DNA of 64,000 bases from Corallococcus coralloides DSM 2259. Lineage in GTDB: Bacteria; Myxococcota; Myxococcia; Myxococcales; Myxococcaceae. Position numbers and translations under genes: made by a program. How positions within the stretch are numbered: position 1 is the first letter of the stretch; each line of letters starts with the position of its first letter. This document shows positions 48,217 through 59,300 of this stretch, one piece after another. The notes under the pieces were generated by a model. It saw only the letters and a list, made by a program, of their open reading frames with translations, was not told the DNA's origin and ran no database searches. The stretch covers positions 3,038,001 through 3,102,000 of the forward strand of contig NC_017030.1 of assembly GCF_000255295.1 (NCBI RefSeq), read 5' to 3'.

Positions 48217-48477
48217 ATGCGGAAGTGGCTGATGCTGTGCATGACGCTGTCGGTGGCCCCGGCCTTCGCCCAGGACGAGGGCGGCAAGAGTGAGGGTGGC
48301 GGCGCCAGGATGCAGAAGACGACCAGCGTCGACTTCGAGGACGACACCATCGAGGGTGACCTCACGAAGCCGGACGGCGAGTACGTCGAGGCGCGCAAGA
48401 CCGTGAAGCACTCCAACCTCATCCGCATCCGCGAAGACTTCGAGGACAAGGTGATGCAGTCCGTGGGCGAGCTGTAA
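48217..48477 (+). CDS. gltF: Small exported protein, GltF candidate
   Basis: 86 residues from ATG 48217 (MRKWLMLCMTLSVAPAFAQD), a clear signal peptide with AFA cleavage, behind GGAGGCAGG. The mature part is acidic and short: EGGGARMQKTTSVDFEDDTIEGDLTKPDG, then EYVEARKTVKHSNLIRIREDFEDKVMQSVGEL. Similar IEGD and TRP-type wording occurs in gltD (SLAGDITRPKEA), so it may contact the same site. Its position between gltE and gltG and its small size fit GltF, a small periplasmic or inner-membrane-linked part of the machine. The name rests on gene order more than sequence. Confidence 0.78.
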   Translation: MRKWLMLCMTLSVAPAFAQDEGGKSEGGGARMQKTTSVDFEDDTIEGDLTKPDGEYVEARKTVKHSNLIRIREDFEDKVMQSVGEL

Positions 48478-48561
48478 CCCCCCACCACGGATTGAACCGG
48501 CGGCGGGAACCTTCCGCCGGCACCGTTGTCCAAGAGCGCCAAAGCCTACCGGGAGCCCTCC

Positions 48562-50538
48562 ATGGCCGTACCCCTGACACTCAAGGTCTTCAAGGGCGAC
48601 ACGCTGGTCGCCTCCAAGGACTACGAGCGCGACATCATCAAGATTGGTCGTCTTTCTTCCGCGCACCTGTGCCTTGAGGACGACAAGGTCAGCCGCATCC
48701 ACTCCGTCATCGAAGTTGCCGCCGACGGCTCCATGTCCATCATCGACATGGGCAGCGTCGAAGGCACCTACGTCAACGGCAAGCGCGTCAACAAGGGGCA
48801 GGTCTCCTTCGGTGACGAGGTCCGCGTGGGTGGCACCACCATCCGCCTGGAGAACCCGGCTGCTGTCGCCGCGGTGAACCTGGCCGCCGCCGTCGCGCAG
48901 GCGGATGCGCCCACGGACAAGAACCCCACCGTCGCGCCGGTGGCCCCCGCCGCCGCCATCGCGCAGGCCGTGGCCGCGCCTGTCGCCGCGCCGGCTCCGG
49001 TGGCCGCGACGCCCGCGCCCGCCGCGACGCCCGCGCCTGCCGCGCTGGATGCGTCCGTCGCGCCCACGCAGAAGAACGCCGTGGCGCCCGCGCGGGCTCC
49101 CAAGGCGCCCGTGGCGGAGGACGACGCGCACGAGGAGCAGGAAGCCGCGCCGCGCGTGCGCACCGTGCGCAAGACGAAGTCCAACGGCCCGCAGGGCGTG
49201 TCGCTGCGCCTGCTCTGGGGTGACCAGCGCGTGGGCGAGTTCTTCGTGCCCCCCGGCGCGAAGAAGGCCTTCACGGTCGGCAGCGCCAAGGGCGTGGACT
49301 TCGTGATGGGCGACACCAAGCTGGGTGCCCCCACCTTCGAGGTGCTGCGCACCGACGGCCAGTCCTTCACCGTGCGCTTCGCGCGCAAGATGAAGGGCGA
49401 GCTCACCCGCAAGGGCGAGACGCTGGACCTGGAAGCGGTGATGGAGTCCGGCAAGGCCTCCCAGGACGGCGACGCCTACGGCCTCACGCTGGAAGCGGAC
49501 GACTTCGTCTGGGTGGACCTGGGCGGCCTCACGCTGGAGGCGCAGTTCCAGCCGGTGCCCAAGCGCGTCGTCGTGCCGATGGGCGAGAACATCGACTACA
49601 CGGCGCTCAACATCTTCCTGGTGATGTTCTTCATCGGCACCGCGTTCGTCATCCACTCCATGAACCAGAGTGGGGAAGGGGACGAGTACGCGGATGAGCT
49701 CGCGGGCAACGACGCGCGCATCGCGAAGCTGATCATCAAGGCTCCGGAGACCCAGAAGAACAAGTTCCTGGAGAAGCTGAACCAGCAGAAGGAGAAGAAG
49801 TCGGGCGAGATGGCCCAGAAGCAGCGCGGCGACGAAGGTCAGATGGGCAAGAAGGACGCGCCCAAGACCAACAACCGCGCCGCGCCCAAGGGCGACCCGA
49901 ACAAGAAGGACGAGGCGCGCGCCCTCACCGCGAAGATCTTCGGCGGTGGCAAGGGCGGCATCTCCACCATCTTCGGCAAGGCGGGCCTGGGCGGCGAGCT
50001 CAAGAGCGCCATGGGCAACATGTTCGGCGCCAAGGCGGGCGACGCGGGCGGCTTCGGCGGCATGGGTCTGCGCGGCAGCGGCGGTGGTGGCGGCGGCACC
50101 GGTGACAGCATCGGTATCGGCGGCATCGGCACCAAGGGCCGTGGCGGCGGCAGCGGCAGCTACGGCACCGGCGTGGGCACGCTCGGCGGCAAGCAGAGCG
50201 TGGACGTGGGCATCACCTCGTCGGATCCGGAAGTGATGGGCTCGCTGGACAAGGAGCTCATCCGCCAGGTCATCCAGCGCAACCGCGGGCAGATCCGCTA
50301 CTGCTACGAGAGCCTGCTCAACCGCTTCCCCAAGCTGGGCGGCAAGGTCTCCGTGAAGTTCGTCATCAGCGCCAACGGCTCGGTGGCCACGTCCAACGTC
50401 GCGCAGTCCACGGCGGGCAACTCGGACCTGGAGACCTGTGTGGCCGGCCGCGTGCGCACCTGGAAGTTCCCGGAGCCCAAGGGTGGAGGCTCCGTGATCG
50501 TCACCTACCCGTTCATCTTCAAGCAGGCCGGTGACTGA
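48562..50538 (+). CDS. gltG: Gliding motility protein GltG, FHA plus TonB-like C-terminal domain
   Basis: 658 residues from ATG 48562 (GGGAG ribosome-binding site). FHA domain at about 26-96 (KIGRLSSAHLCLED, SRIHSVIE, GTYVNGKRV). A Pro/Ala linker and a second beta domain (about 215-335) precede a single membrane helix at about 350-367 (FLVMFFIGTAFVIHSM). The periplasmic part has a Lys/Gln coil, a long Gly-rich stretch (50040-50190) and a C-terminal AgmX/PglI (TonB_C-like) domain (VIQRNRGQIRYCYESLLNRF; GKVSVKFVISANGSV). This layout is that of GltG, the cytoplasm-to-periplasm link to the AglRQS motor. Confidence 0.9.
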   Translation: MAVPLTLKVFKGDTLVASKDYERDIIKIGRLSSAHLCLEDDKVSRIHSVIEVAADGSMSIIDMGSVEGTYVNGKRVNKGQVSFGDEVRVGGTTIRLENPAAVAAVNLAAAVAQADAPTDKNPTVAPVAPAAAIAQAVAAPVAAPAPVAATPAPAATPAPAALDASVAPTQKNAVAPARAPKAPVAEDDAHEEQEAAPRVRTVRKTKSNGPQGVSLRLLWGDQRVGEFFVPPGAKKAFTVGSAKGVDFVMGDTKLGAPTFEVLRTDGQSFTVRFARKMKGELTRKGETLDLEAVMESGKASQDGDAYGLTLEADDFVWVDLGGLTLEAQFQPVPKRVVVPMGENIDYTALNIFLVMFFIGTAFVIHSMNQSGEGDEYADELAGNDARIAKLIIKAPETQKNKFLEKLNQQKEKKSGEMAQKQRGDEGQMGKKDAPKTNNRAAPKGDPNKKDEARALTAKIFGGGKGGISTIFGKAGLGGELKSAMGNMFGAKAGDAGGFGGMGLRGSGGGGGGTGDSIGIGGIGTKGRGGGSGSYGTGVGTLGGKQSVDVGITSSDPEVMGSLDKELIRQVIQRNRGQIRYCYESLLNRFPKLGGKVSVKFVISANGSVATSNVAQSTAGNSDLETCVAGRVRTWKFPEPKGGGSVIVTYPFIFKQAGD

Positions 50539-50565
50539 CGTAGAATCAACACATCCGTAATCCGC

Positions 50566-50595
50566 GCGGGCGGTCCTGGTTCCAGGGCTGCCCGC
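50566..50595 (+). terminator. Possible terminator or attenuator inside the glt cluster
   Basis: GCGGGC (50566-50571) pairs with GCCCGC (50590-50595), with inner TCCTGG/CCAGGG pairing, followed by TTCTTCACTT. It lies between the gltG stop and gltH start. It may split expression of upstream and downstream genes, though neither strand shows a strong U-run. Confidence 0.5.
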
Positions 50596-50653
50596 TTCTT
50601 CACTTCAACCTCCCGCCCCCGCGGGAGGACTGCCCCCCACCAGGCTGCCCTCC

Positions 50654-51292
50654 ATGCAGAAAGTCCTTGCTCCTCTTGCCCTGAGCGCCGCGCTCCTCCT
50701 TCCCGCGATGGCGGGCGCCCAGGACACCCCCAGCGCCGGTTCCGCGATGCAGGACCGGCCCGCGGTGACCTTCAACGAGGTCGAGCGCGGTGTGTACTTC
50801 GGCGTGTACGGGGGGCCGTCGTGGATCACCAACCCGCCCGCGGACACCGGCCCGCGGCCCTTCTCCTCGGGCCAGATGGCCCAGGTGGAGCTGGGCGTGG
50901 ACCTGGGCGAGCGGCTGTCCCTGGGCGTCTTCTTCATGGGCTCCGCCAACCGCGCGGGCGCCGAATACGTCGGCTACTCGCAGGGCGCCGCGTCCGGTGA
51001 CTTCACCATGCTGGTGCCCGGCGCCGTGCTGCGCGCCCGCCTGGTGGGCTTCGCCGACAGCCAGGAGGTCAAGCGCACCTGGATCTACGCCCGTGCCGGC
51101 GTGGGCTACGCGATGTTCTCTCCCAAGAAGCTCCTCCCCGATTCCGACATTCTTGTGTTTGCCGGGCCCGGAGTGGAGTACTACACGCGGCTGCGCCACT
51201 TCTCGGTGGGGCTGGAGGTCGTGGGGAACTACCTCGCCTCCAAGGGCGCCTTCGGGTTCGCGGTGGCGCCCAACATTCGCTACGCGTTCTAG
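50654..51292 (+). CDS. gltH: Predicted outer-membrane beta-barrel, GltH
   Basis: 212 residues. MQKVLAPLALSAALLLPAMAGAQD is a signal peptide. The mature chain alternates polar and hydrophobic residues (GVYFGVYGGPSWITNP, QVELGVDLGERLSLGVFFMG, WIYARAGVGYAMFSP, FSVGLEVVGNYLASKGAFGFAVAPNIRYAF) and ends in Phe, as BAM substrates do. About eight strands are possible. Its position after gltG and the barrel character fit GltH, one of the outer-membrane barrels of the gliding complex. A hairpin lies before it. It ends 12 bp before the RG-rich gene. Confidence 0.82.
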   Translation: MQKVLAPLALSAALLLPAMAGAQDTPSAGSAMQDRPAVTFNEVERGVYFGVYGGPSWITNPPADTGPRPFSSGQMAQVELGVDLGERLSLGVFFMGSANRAGAEYVGYSQGAASGDFTMLVPGAVLRARLVGFADSQEVKRTWIYARAGVGYAMFSPKKLLPDSDILVFAGPGVEYYTRLRHFSVGLEVVGNYLASKGAFGFAVAPNIRYAF

Positions 51293-51304
51293 CGGGAGAT
51301 TCAC

Positions 51305-53206
51305 GTGGCTCAGGAGAATGGAAGCGGTGGATCGCGTCCGGGTGGACGCGGTCCGAACGGGGGCGCGCCGGGCCAGGGGCCCCGTCGTGACGGACCGGGA
51401 GGCTTCGGCGGTCGTGGCGGTCCTGGCGGTGGCCGGGGTGAAGGGCGCGGCCGGGGTGAAGGCCGTGGCCGTGAGCGCGACGCCGGCCCGGTGGGGCCCG
51501 GCCAGCGTGTCATCGCCGAGCTGAGCGTCCTGGAGAAGGCGCTCTCCAAGAACGACTTCACGGCGGAGAAGGGTCCGCTGGAGGCCATCGTCCGCTCGCT
51601 GCGGACCATGAACCTCAAGTCGCTGGAGGACCTGGACCTCAACACGCGTGGCCGCCTCATCACCACGCTCCTGCGCGTGCAGCGCCAGTCCAAGCCGGCC
51701 CTGCCGGAAGCGGGCGCGGAAGCCGCGGCGCCGGAAGCAGGCGCTTCCACCGAGGCCGCTCCCGCGGAGGCTCCGGCCGCCGAGGGTGCTGCTCCGGCCG
51801 AGGGTGCCGCGCCGGCTGAAGGGAGCGCGCCCGCCGAGGCCGCCCCCGCGAAGCCGGCCGTGGACCCCGCGAAGGAGAAGTACGACGGCTGGGTGGACGT
51901 GATGTCGCTGGTGGGTCGTGTCTGGCGCGCCGCGGGCGACGCGGACCGTTCCCAGGCGGCCTTCGCGCTCAGCGGCCGTGAGCCGACGCCGGAGCCCGCG
52001 GCCCCTGCCCGGGAGGAGCGCGCCGAGCGTCCTCCGCGCGGCGACCGTCCGGAGCGCGGCGAGCGCCGGGACCGGGGTGAGCGCGGTGAGCGTCCTCCTC
52101 GCGGTGAGCGTCCGGAGCGCGGCACGGCCGGTGAGCGGCGCGACCGTCCTCCCCGGAGCGAGCGCCCCGAGCGTGGCGAGCGTCCTCCGCGCGGTGAGCG
52201 CCCCGAGCGCGCGCCGATGCCGGAGCTGACGGGCGACTGGAAGGAGCAGGCGACCCAGCTGGAAGGCATGGGCCGCACGCGCGACGCGGCGCGCCTGCAC
52301 GAGCGCAACAACAGCTTCGCGGATGCCACCCGGCTGTTCGAGGCGGGCGGTGACCTGAAGAGCGCGCTGCGCACGGCGCTGTCCGGCCAGGACAACGACG
52401 CGGCCCGTCGCCTCGTGGGCACGCTGCCCGCGGAGCAGATTGGCCCCACGCTGGAGAAGGCCGGCGCGTACGAGCTGCTCATGGAGCACTACGTCGCCAA
52501 GGCCGACTTCGAGAACGTCGCCCGCCTCTACGAGCGCGCGCGGCAGTTCGACCAGGCGGGCCTCGCGTACGAGCGCGCGAACAAGCTGACCCTGGCGCGC
52601 AAGGCGTACGAGCGCGCCCGGGACCTGGTCAGCGCCAACCGCATCCGCGGCCTGGAGGTGAAGGCCCTGGTGGAGCGCGGCGACCGTCTGGGCGCGGCGA
52701 CCCTGCTGGTGGCCGTGGGCCAGCGGCGTGAAGCGGTGGAGGTGCTGAGCCCCCTGCCTCCCCCGAAGGCGTTCCACTTCATGCAGCGGCTCACCCTGGA
52801 GGACGAGGCCAAGGAGCTCGCGCAGCGCGAGCTGGCCCGCGCCGAACAGGAGCAGAAGCCCGCCGGCCGCGCCCGGTGGCTGGAGCTGCTGGGTGACCTC
52901 ACCGCCGCCGCGGAGACGTGGACGCAGGCCGGCCGCAAGGACAAGGCGCTGCCCCTCTACGAGAAGCTCGGTGGGGAGCACCTGCCCCGCGCCGCGCAGC
53001 TCGCGGAGGAGCTGCAGCAGCGTGACAAGGCCATCGCCCTGTACACGCAGCTCAACGACAGCGCCGGTCTGGAGCGCGCGAAGGCCCTCCCCGAGGCCCC
53101 CGCGACGCCCCCCGCCGGCAGCCAGCCGGAAGCCGCTGACGACGCCGAATCCGCAGCGTCGCCGACGGAAAATGCTTCCTCGGCTGGCGAGCAAGAAAGC
53201 CAATAA
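51305..53206 (+). CDS. RG-rich, TPR-containing cytoplasmic protein in the glt cluster
   Basis: 633 residues from GTG 51305 (GGGAG ribosome-binding site). Residues 1-60 are Gly/Arg-rich (GGRGGPGGGRGEGRGRGEG). A small helical domain (ISLS-type ELSVLEKALSKNDFTAEK) and a Pro/Ala-Glu linker follow, then the RPPRGERPERGE repeats at about 235-302. Residues 310-600 are TPR/helical pairs (LEKAGAYELLMEHYVAKADFENVARLYERARQFDQAG). No signal peptide, so cytoplasmic. It is not one of the lettered Glt proteins I can name with certainty; gliding clusters in Myxococcus carry an unlettered gene here. RG-rich tails can bind nucleic acid or drive condensation. Confidence 0.85.
   Translation: MAQENGSGGSRPGGRGPNGGAPGQGPRRDGPGGFGGRGGPGGGRGEGRGRGEGRGRERDAGPVGPGQRVIAELSVLEKALSKNDFTAEKGPLEAIVRSLRTMNLKSLEDLDLNTRGRLITTLLRVQRQSKPALPEAGAEAAAPEAGASTEAAPAEAPAAEGAAPAEGAAPAEGSAPAEAAPAKPAVDPAKEKYDGWVDVMSLVGRVWRAAGDADRSQAAFALSGREPTPEPAAPAREERAERPPRGDRPERGERRDRGERGERPPRGERPERGTAGERRDRPPRSERPERGERPPRGERPERAPMPELTGDWKEQATQLEGMGRTRDAARLHERNNSFADATRLFEAGGDLKSALRTALSGQDNDAARRLVGTLPAEQIGPTLEKAGAYELLMEHYVAKADFENVARLYERARQFDQAGLAYERANKLTLARKAYERARDLVSANRIRGLEVKALVERGDRLGAATLLVAVGQRREAVEVLSPLPPPKAFHFMQRLTLEDEAKELAQRELARAEQEQKPAGRARWLELLGDLTAAAETWTQAGRKDKALPLYEKLGGEHLPRAAQLAEELQQRDKAIALYTQLNDSAGLERAKALPEAPATPPAGSQPEAADDAESAASPTENASSAGEQESQ
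52012..52214 (+). repeat. Imperfect tandem coding repeats (RPPRGERPERGE units)
   Basis: About 24-36-bp units such as cgtcctccgcgcggtgag recur in frame and encode repeats rich in Arg, Pro, Gly and Glu. They are diverged and in phase with translation, so they are protein low-complexity repeats, not a CRISPR array. Confidence 0.7.
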
Positions 53207-53312
53207 TTCCCGCCGGTTGACAGGTTTTGCATGATTGCCCGGGGGCGCCCGCGGCCGGTACACTCCGGCCGCTGGCGCCCTCGTTTCATTCCCCCTTTGG
53301 CCAACGAGCATC

Positions 53313-56300
53313 ATGGAACAGCCTTCCGCCCCTGCGCGTCCCACGCTGCGTGTGACCGACGACCGCTCCTTCGTTGAAACCGAAGCGGCCCTGGAGAAGA
53401 CGGGCCGTGTCGAGGAGCTGATCCGCCTGTACGAAGGGCGCTCGCGGGACGTTCCCACGGAGGAGGCGGCGCGCCTCCTGTGCCGCGCGGCGGAGCTGGC
53501 CCACGAGCGTCAGCGCAACGCGCCGCGCGCGGAGGACCTGCTCAAGCGCGCGCTGCTGGTCGCCAAGGACCCGATGCCCGCGCTGCGCGGTCTCAAGCGC
53601 CTGCATGAGATCCGCCAGGACTCGTCGTCGTTGGTGGACGTGCTGGAGCGGCTGGGCGCCGCGACGCAGGGCGAGGAGAGCGCGGGCCACTACCTGAAGG
53701 CCGCGGACCTCTACGAGCAGAAGCTCTTCCGGCGCGACCGCGCGGTGCTGTGCCTGCAGCGCGCGGCGCGGGTGAAGCCGGACCGCGCGACGTTCCGGCG
53801 CGTGCGCCAGCTGCTCCTGTCCGAGGAGCGCTTCCAGCCGGCGTTCGAGGCGCTGCAGCGCGAGCGCGCCGCGCTGGGCGACGCGGGCATGGCGGAGGAG
53901 TACGCCGCGCTCGCAGAGCGGCTGGTGGACGACCCCACCGAGCACGCGCTGGCGCAGCAGGTGCTGGACGTGGCGCGGGAGCTGGATCCGCAGAACGCGC
54001 GCGCGGACAAGGCCATCCGCGCGATGCAGCGCTTCGAGCAGGTGTGGCGCGACAAGGTGCGCATGCTGCGCGGCATGTCGCTGGAGGAGCGCGACCGCAA
54101 GAGCGCCGCGCGCCTGTCGCTGCTCGTGGCGAAGCTGTTCGCCTGGTACGACCCGGGCTCCGCCGCCAAGGTGAAGGAGGCGCTGGACCGCTGCTTCCTC
54201 CTGTGGCCGGGCATGCCGGAAGCGCTCACGCTCATCGAGCGGATGGCGGGGCGCGCGGGCGATTACGGACCGGCGCTCGCGCAGTTGGAGGCGATGGCGG
54301 GCGAGGCGCGCGACCGCACGGCGCAGGTGGACCTGTGGCTGCGCGTGGGCACGCTGAAGCTGGGCCGGATGAACGACGCGGCCGGAGCGCTGGCCGCCTT
54401 CGAGAAGGCCGTGGCGGCGGATGCGTCGCGCGCGGACGCGGCCAGCCTGGCGGCGGAGCTGATGCTGGGCCAGGAGCGCTACGCGGACGCGGTGGCCACG
54501 CTGGAGCGCTACCTGGGCACGGTGAAGGACCGCGCGCAGCAGGCCAGCCTGCGTCTGCGCCTGGCGGACCTGTGCATGCAGCAGCTGCAGGACGCGGACG
54601 CGGCGCGCGAGCACCTGGAGGCGGCGCTCAAGCTGGAGCCCACCAACGCGCTCGCGGCCTTCCAGCTGTCGCGCCTGCTGGCGGAGGACGAGAAGCTGGA
54701 CGAGGTGCTGCCGCTCCTGGAACTGGCCATGCTCGCCCCGCGTCCGCGCGCCGAGCGCGTGGCGTTCTGCGAAGCGCTGGCGCTGATGTTCGAGGAGCAG
54801 GAGAACGCGCGAGGCGCCTTCGAGGTGCTGGCGCGCGCGCTGGAGCTGGAGCCGGGGCGGCCGCTCCTGCTCAACACGGTGGTGGAGCACGCGGAGAAGG
54901 CCAACGCGCAGCCCGCGCTGGCGCACGCGCTCCTGCGCGCGGCGCAGGGCGCGACGCCTCCGGCCGTGGCGGTGGCGCTGTGGCGGCACCTGGCGCAGCT
55001 GCTCCAGGGCCCGCTGGCGGACCCCGTGCGGGCGGAAGCGGCATGGCGCGAGGTGCTCGCGCGTGCGCCGGGTGACACCGCGGCGAGCGAGGCGGTGAAG
55101 TCGCTGCAGGCGGCCGCGGCGCTGGCGGATGATCCGAAGACGCGGCTGGAGACGGACATCGCCCGGCGCGAGGCGGCGGGTGCCTCGCCCGTGGAGCTGG
55201 AGCCGCTCGTGCGTCAGTGGGTGCAGCTGGCGCCCGAGGACATGCAGGCGGTGCAGCGGCTGCAGGCGCTGTGCGTGGCGCTGTCGAAGTTCGAGGAGGC
55301 GGCGGCGCTGGCGGGGAAGCTGGCGACGCTCTCCGAGACGCAGCTGGAGCGCAACGAGTGGACCGCGCGGCAGGCGAAGCTGTACGCGGAGCGGCTGAAC
55401 CGCCAGGAGGACGCGGCGGACCTGTTCCTCGCGCTCTTGGCGGAGAACGTGTCCACGGGCGTGGTGGTGGGGGGCCTGGAGCGCCTCGCTGCCGGAGGCG
55501 TGCGCACGGCCGCGCTGACCGACGCCCTGGCGAACCACTACGGCCGCACGGGCGACCACCAGCGGCAGGTGGCGGCGCTCCAGCAGCAGCTGGAAGCCAC
55601 GACGGATGCGCCCACGCGCAAGCGGCTGCTGACGGTGCTGGCCGGCATCCACGAGAAGCAGCTCGCGGACAGCCGTGCCGCTTTCGATACGCGGCTGCGC
55701 ATGGTGCGCGAGGAGCCGAAGGACGAGTCGGGACGCGCGGAGACGGCGCGTCTGGCGCGCGACCTGTCCGCGCACGCGGAGCTGGGCCGCGTGCTGCGCA
55801 CGCTCGCCACCGAGTCCGAGGATCCCGTCCTCGCGGTGCAGCTGCTCTCCGAGGCGTCGGTGCTGGCGGAAGAGGGCGGGATGGCGGCGGAGGCCATCAC
55901 GGCGCTGGAGGCCGCGCTGTCGCGCTCGCCCGAGTCGCCGCAGGTGCTCCAGCGCCTCGTGCGGCTGTACGGACGCGCGGGCCGCTCCGCGGACGCGGAG
56001 ACGCTGCTGCGCAAGCGCATCCACGCCACGCGCGGGCCGGAGCGGTTGGACCTGCTCCTGCGGCTCGTGGACCTGAACGTGGAGCTGGGCCGTCCGCAGC
56101 AGGCCGCCGAAGCGCTCCAGTCCGCCATCTCGCATGGTGGCGAGGAGGGCCGGCACCTGCCGCGCCTCGCGGAGCTCTACGAGAAGGCCGGCATGCAGCG
56201 CGAGCTGGGGGACACCCTGGCGCGGATGATCGGTCTGGCGGAGACGGCCGGTGACGCGGACCACGTGTCCCGGCTGAAGCTGCGCCGTGCGCAGCTGCTG

Positions 56301-59300
56301 CAGGGCTCGCAGGACGGCAGCGCTGAGGCGGTGCAGAGCTACGCGGACCTGCTGCGGCAGCGCCCGTCGGATCCGGACGCGCTCTCGGCGCTGGAGGCGA
56401 TGCTGGCCTCGGGCCCGTCGCGCGAGGCGGCGGCGCGCGCGCTGATTCCGGCGTACGAGCGCACCAAGGAGCACCGCAAGCTGGTGGCGACGCTGGACGT
56501 GCTCGCGGAGGTGGCTCGCGACGACGCCGGGCGGGTGCAGGCGCTGCGTCACGCGGCCCAGGTGCACCTGGCGCACCTGCGGCAGCCGGAGCTGGCGTTC
56601 GCGTCGCTCGCGAGGGCGATGCGCCTGGCCCCAGCGGACGGAGGGCTCCGGGCCGCCGCGCGTCAGGCTGCGGAGGACGCGGACGCGCTCGACAGCTTCG
56701 CGGAGATCCTCTCCGAGCTGACGGAGGAGGGTGACGTGGGCCCCGCGCGCGCGGCGCTGCTGCGCGAGCTGGCGGAGGTGCAGGAGAAGAAGCTCGACGA
56801 CCGGCCCGGCGCGGTGAAGGCGCTGCGCGCGCTGTTGGAGCTGGAGCCGGGCAACCTCGACAGCCTGCGGGCGTTGCAGCGGTTGCACCGCGCGGGCGAG
56901 GAGTGGGCGGCGCTGGCGGAGGTGCTGGAGAAGCTGGCGGCGGCCATCCAGGAGCCCGCGGATCAGCTCGTGTGCCTGCGCGAGGCCGCGCTGCTGCACG
57001 AGGCGAAGCTCACCGACAAGGAGAGCGCGGCGTCCGCGTGGCGCGCCATCGCGGAGCGCGACCCGGCGCAGCGCGAGGCCGCCACGGCGCTGGATCGCCT
57101 CTACACGGACCTCAACCGTCCCAAGGACCTGGCGTGGACGCTCACGCTGCGGCGCAACCAGGAAGGCCAGAGCCCGCAGGGGCGTGAGGTGTCCTTCCGC
57201 CTGGCGGAGCTGCTGCGCACGGTGCTGGACGACGCCAACGCGGCGCTGGGCCTCTACAAGCGCATCCTCACCGAGGACCCCGGCCACCCGGGCGCGAGGG
57301 CCGCGCTGGAGGCCTGGGTGAAGGCGGCCGTGCCCATGAGCGGCGCGGCGCTGGAGGTGCTGGACAAGGTGCTCGAGCAGGTGGGCGACCATGCCCGCCG
57401 CGTGGCGCTGCGCGAGACGCGGATGGAGTCCGCGCTCACGGTGGAGAAGATCATCCTCGCCGGAGAGGTCCGCCGCATCTACGAGCGCGACATGCAGCAG
57501 CCGTCGCTCGCGTTCATGTCGGCGGTGAAGGCGTTCGCCAACGACCTGGACCGCGAGGGCGTGCGTCCGGACCTGGAGCGGCTGGCCCGCGACACGGGCA
57601 GTCACGAGGTGCTGGCGGAGATCTACGAGAGCACCGCGGTGGAGCTCACCGCGGGAGACCCGGCGACGCTGGACCTGCTGCGCCGCGCGGCGGAGCTGCG
57701 CGAGAGCCTGGATCAGCCCGAGGAGGCCACGCGCCTCTGGAAGAACCTGCTGGCGGACGCGCCGCAGGACCGCCAGGCGCTGGAGGCGCTGTCCCGGCTC
57801 TACGAGAAGGGCCAGAACGCAAAGAGCCTGTCGGAGGTCTACGCCCGGCAGGCGCAGCTCTCGACCGACCCGGAGGCGCGGCTGGGCCTGCTGCTCAAGG
57901 CCGGCGAGGCCTACGCGAGCGCGGGCGAGGACGCGAAGGCCATCGAGGTCCTGCGCTCCGCGCTGGCGATCCGCAAGGTGCCCGAGGGGCTGCTGGCGCT
58001 CGACAAGCTGTATGCGAAGACGCGCCACTTCGTGGAGCAGGCGGACGTGCTGGATCAGCTCGCGGAGCTCGCGCCGGACGAGCCGGGGCGCCGCGCGTAC
58101 CTGCTGCGCCGCGCGCAGTTGCTGGAGAAGGAAGTCGGCCCCACGGAAGCGCTGCCGGTGTACCGCCGGCTGCTGGAGCTGTCGCCGGGCGATGGCCAGG
58201 TGGTGGCGGGCCTGGAGCGCCTGCTCGCGCACGACGGGCCCCGCCTGGAGGCGGCGCGGTTGCTGGAGCCCGTCTACCGCGGCCTCAACGACACGCGGAA
58301 GCTGGTGGACGTGCTGGAGGTGCTCCTGCCGGGTGTTCCGCCGGAGAAGCGCCTGGAGCGGCTGCAGGAGATCGCCGTCCTGCGCGAGGGCCTGGGCCAG
58401 ACGTCGCTGGCCTTCGTCGCGCGCCTGCGTGCGTTCAACGAACTGCCCGCGGAAGCCGGTGTGCGCGACGAACTGGAGCGGCTCGCGGCGGACTCGGGCT
58501 CCTTCGAGGAGGTGGCGGCGGCCTACGAGGATCAGCTGGAGCGCGACCCCGCGGAGCCCCTGGCGGGCGACCTGTGGCGGCGCCTGGCGGCCATCTACGA
58601 CAACCGCCTGAAGCGCTACGACCTGGCGGTGCGCGCCCTGGAGCAGGTGAGCCGGCGCGACCCGATGAACAAGCCGGTGCTGGAGGCCATTGCCCGCGTG
58701 CACCGCCGCACGGGTGCGCACCGGGAGCTGGCGCTCGTCATGCGCCGGCAGGTGGCCGCGGAGCCGAATGCGTCCTCGCAGATCAACCTGCTCTTCGAGC
58801 TGGCGCACCTGGCCGAGGAGACGCTGGCGGACAAGTCGCTGGCGGCCCAGGCGTACCGCGAGGTGCTGGAGCGCCGGCCGGAGAACGCCAACGCGCTGAA
58901 GCTCCTGGGCCGCGTGCTCGCGGACATGGAGCGCTGGGCGGAGCTCGCGCAGCACGTCGAGCGCGAAATCCAGATGGCGGACGCGCGCGACGCGCAGGAA
59001 GAGGCGTCCGACCTGCGCGTGCGCCTGGGCCGGCTCAAGGTGTCGCGTCTGGATGATCCGCGCGGCGCGCTGGAGCTGTACCAGGCGGTGCTCGCGCGGC
59101 GCGCGGGCCACCCGGGTGCGGTGGGCGCGCTGGAGGAACTGGCGCGTTCGGAGAGCCCGCTGCGTGGTGCTGCGGCGAGCGCCCTGGAGCCCATCTTCGC
59201 TTCGGTGGGCAACCACCTGAAGCAGGTGGAGATGCTGGAGTCGCGCGCCTCCGCGGAGGCCGTGCCGCAGGAGCGGGCCGCGCTCCTGCGCCGCATCGCG

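Noticed and set aside
50040..50190. GGC/GGT-rich repeat tract as a non-coding satellite
   Set aside because: It lies inside gltG in frame and encodes its Gly-rich periplasmic linker.
52012..52214. CRISPR-like spaced repeats
   Set aside because: Repeats are imperfect, contiguous and in reading frame; they encode Arg-Pro-Gly-Glu low complexity.
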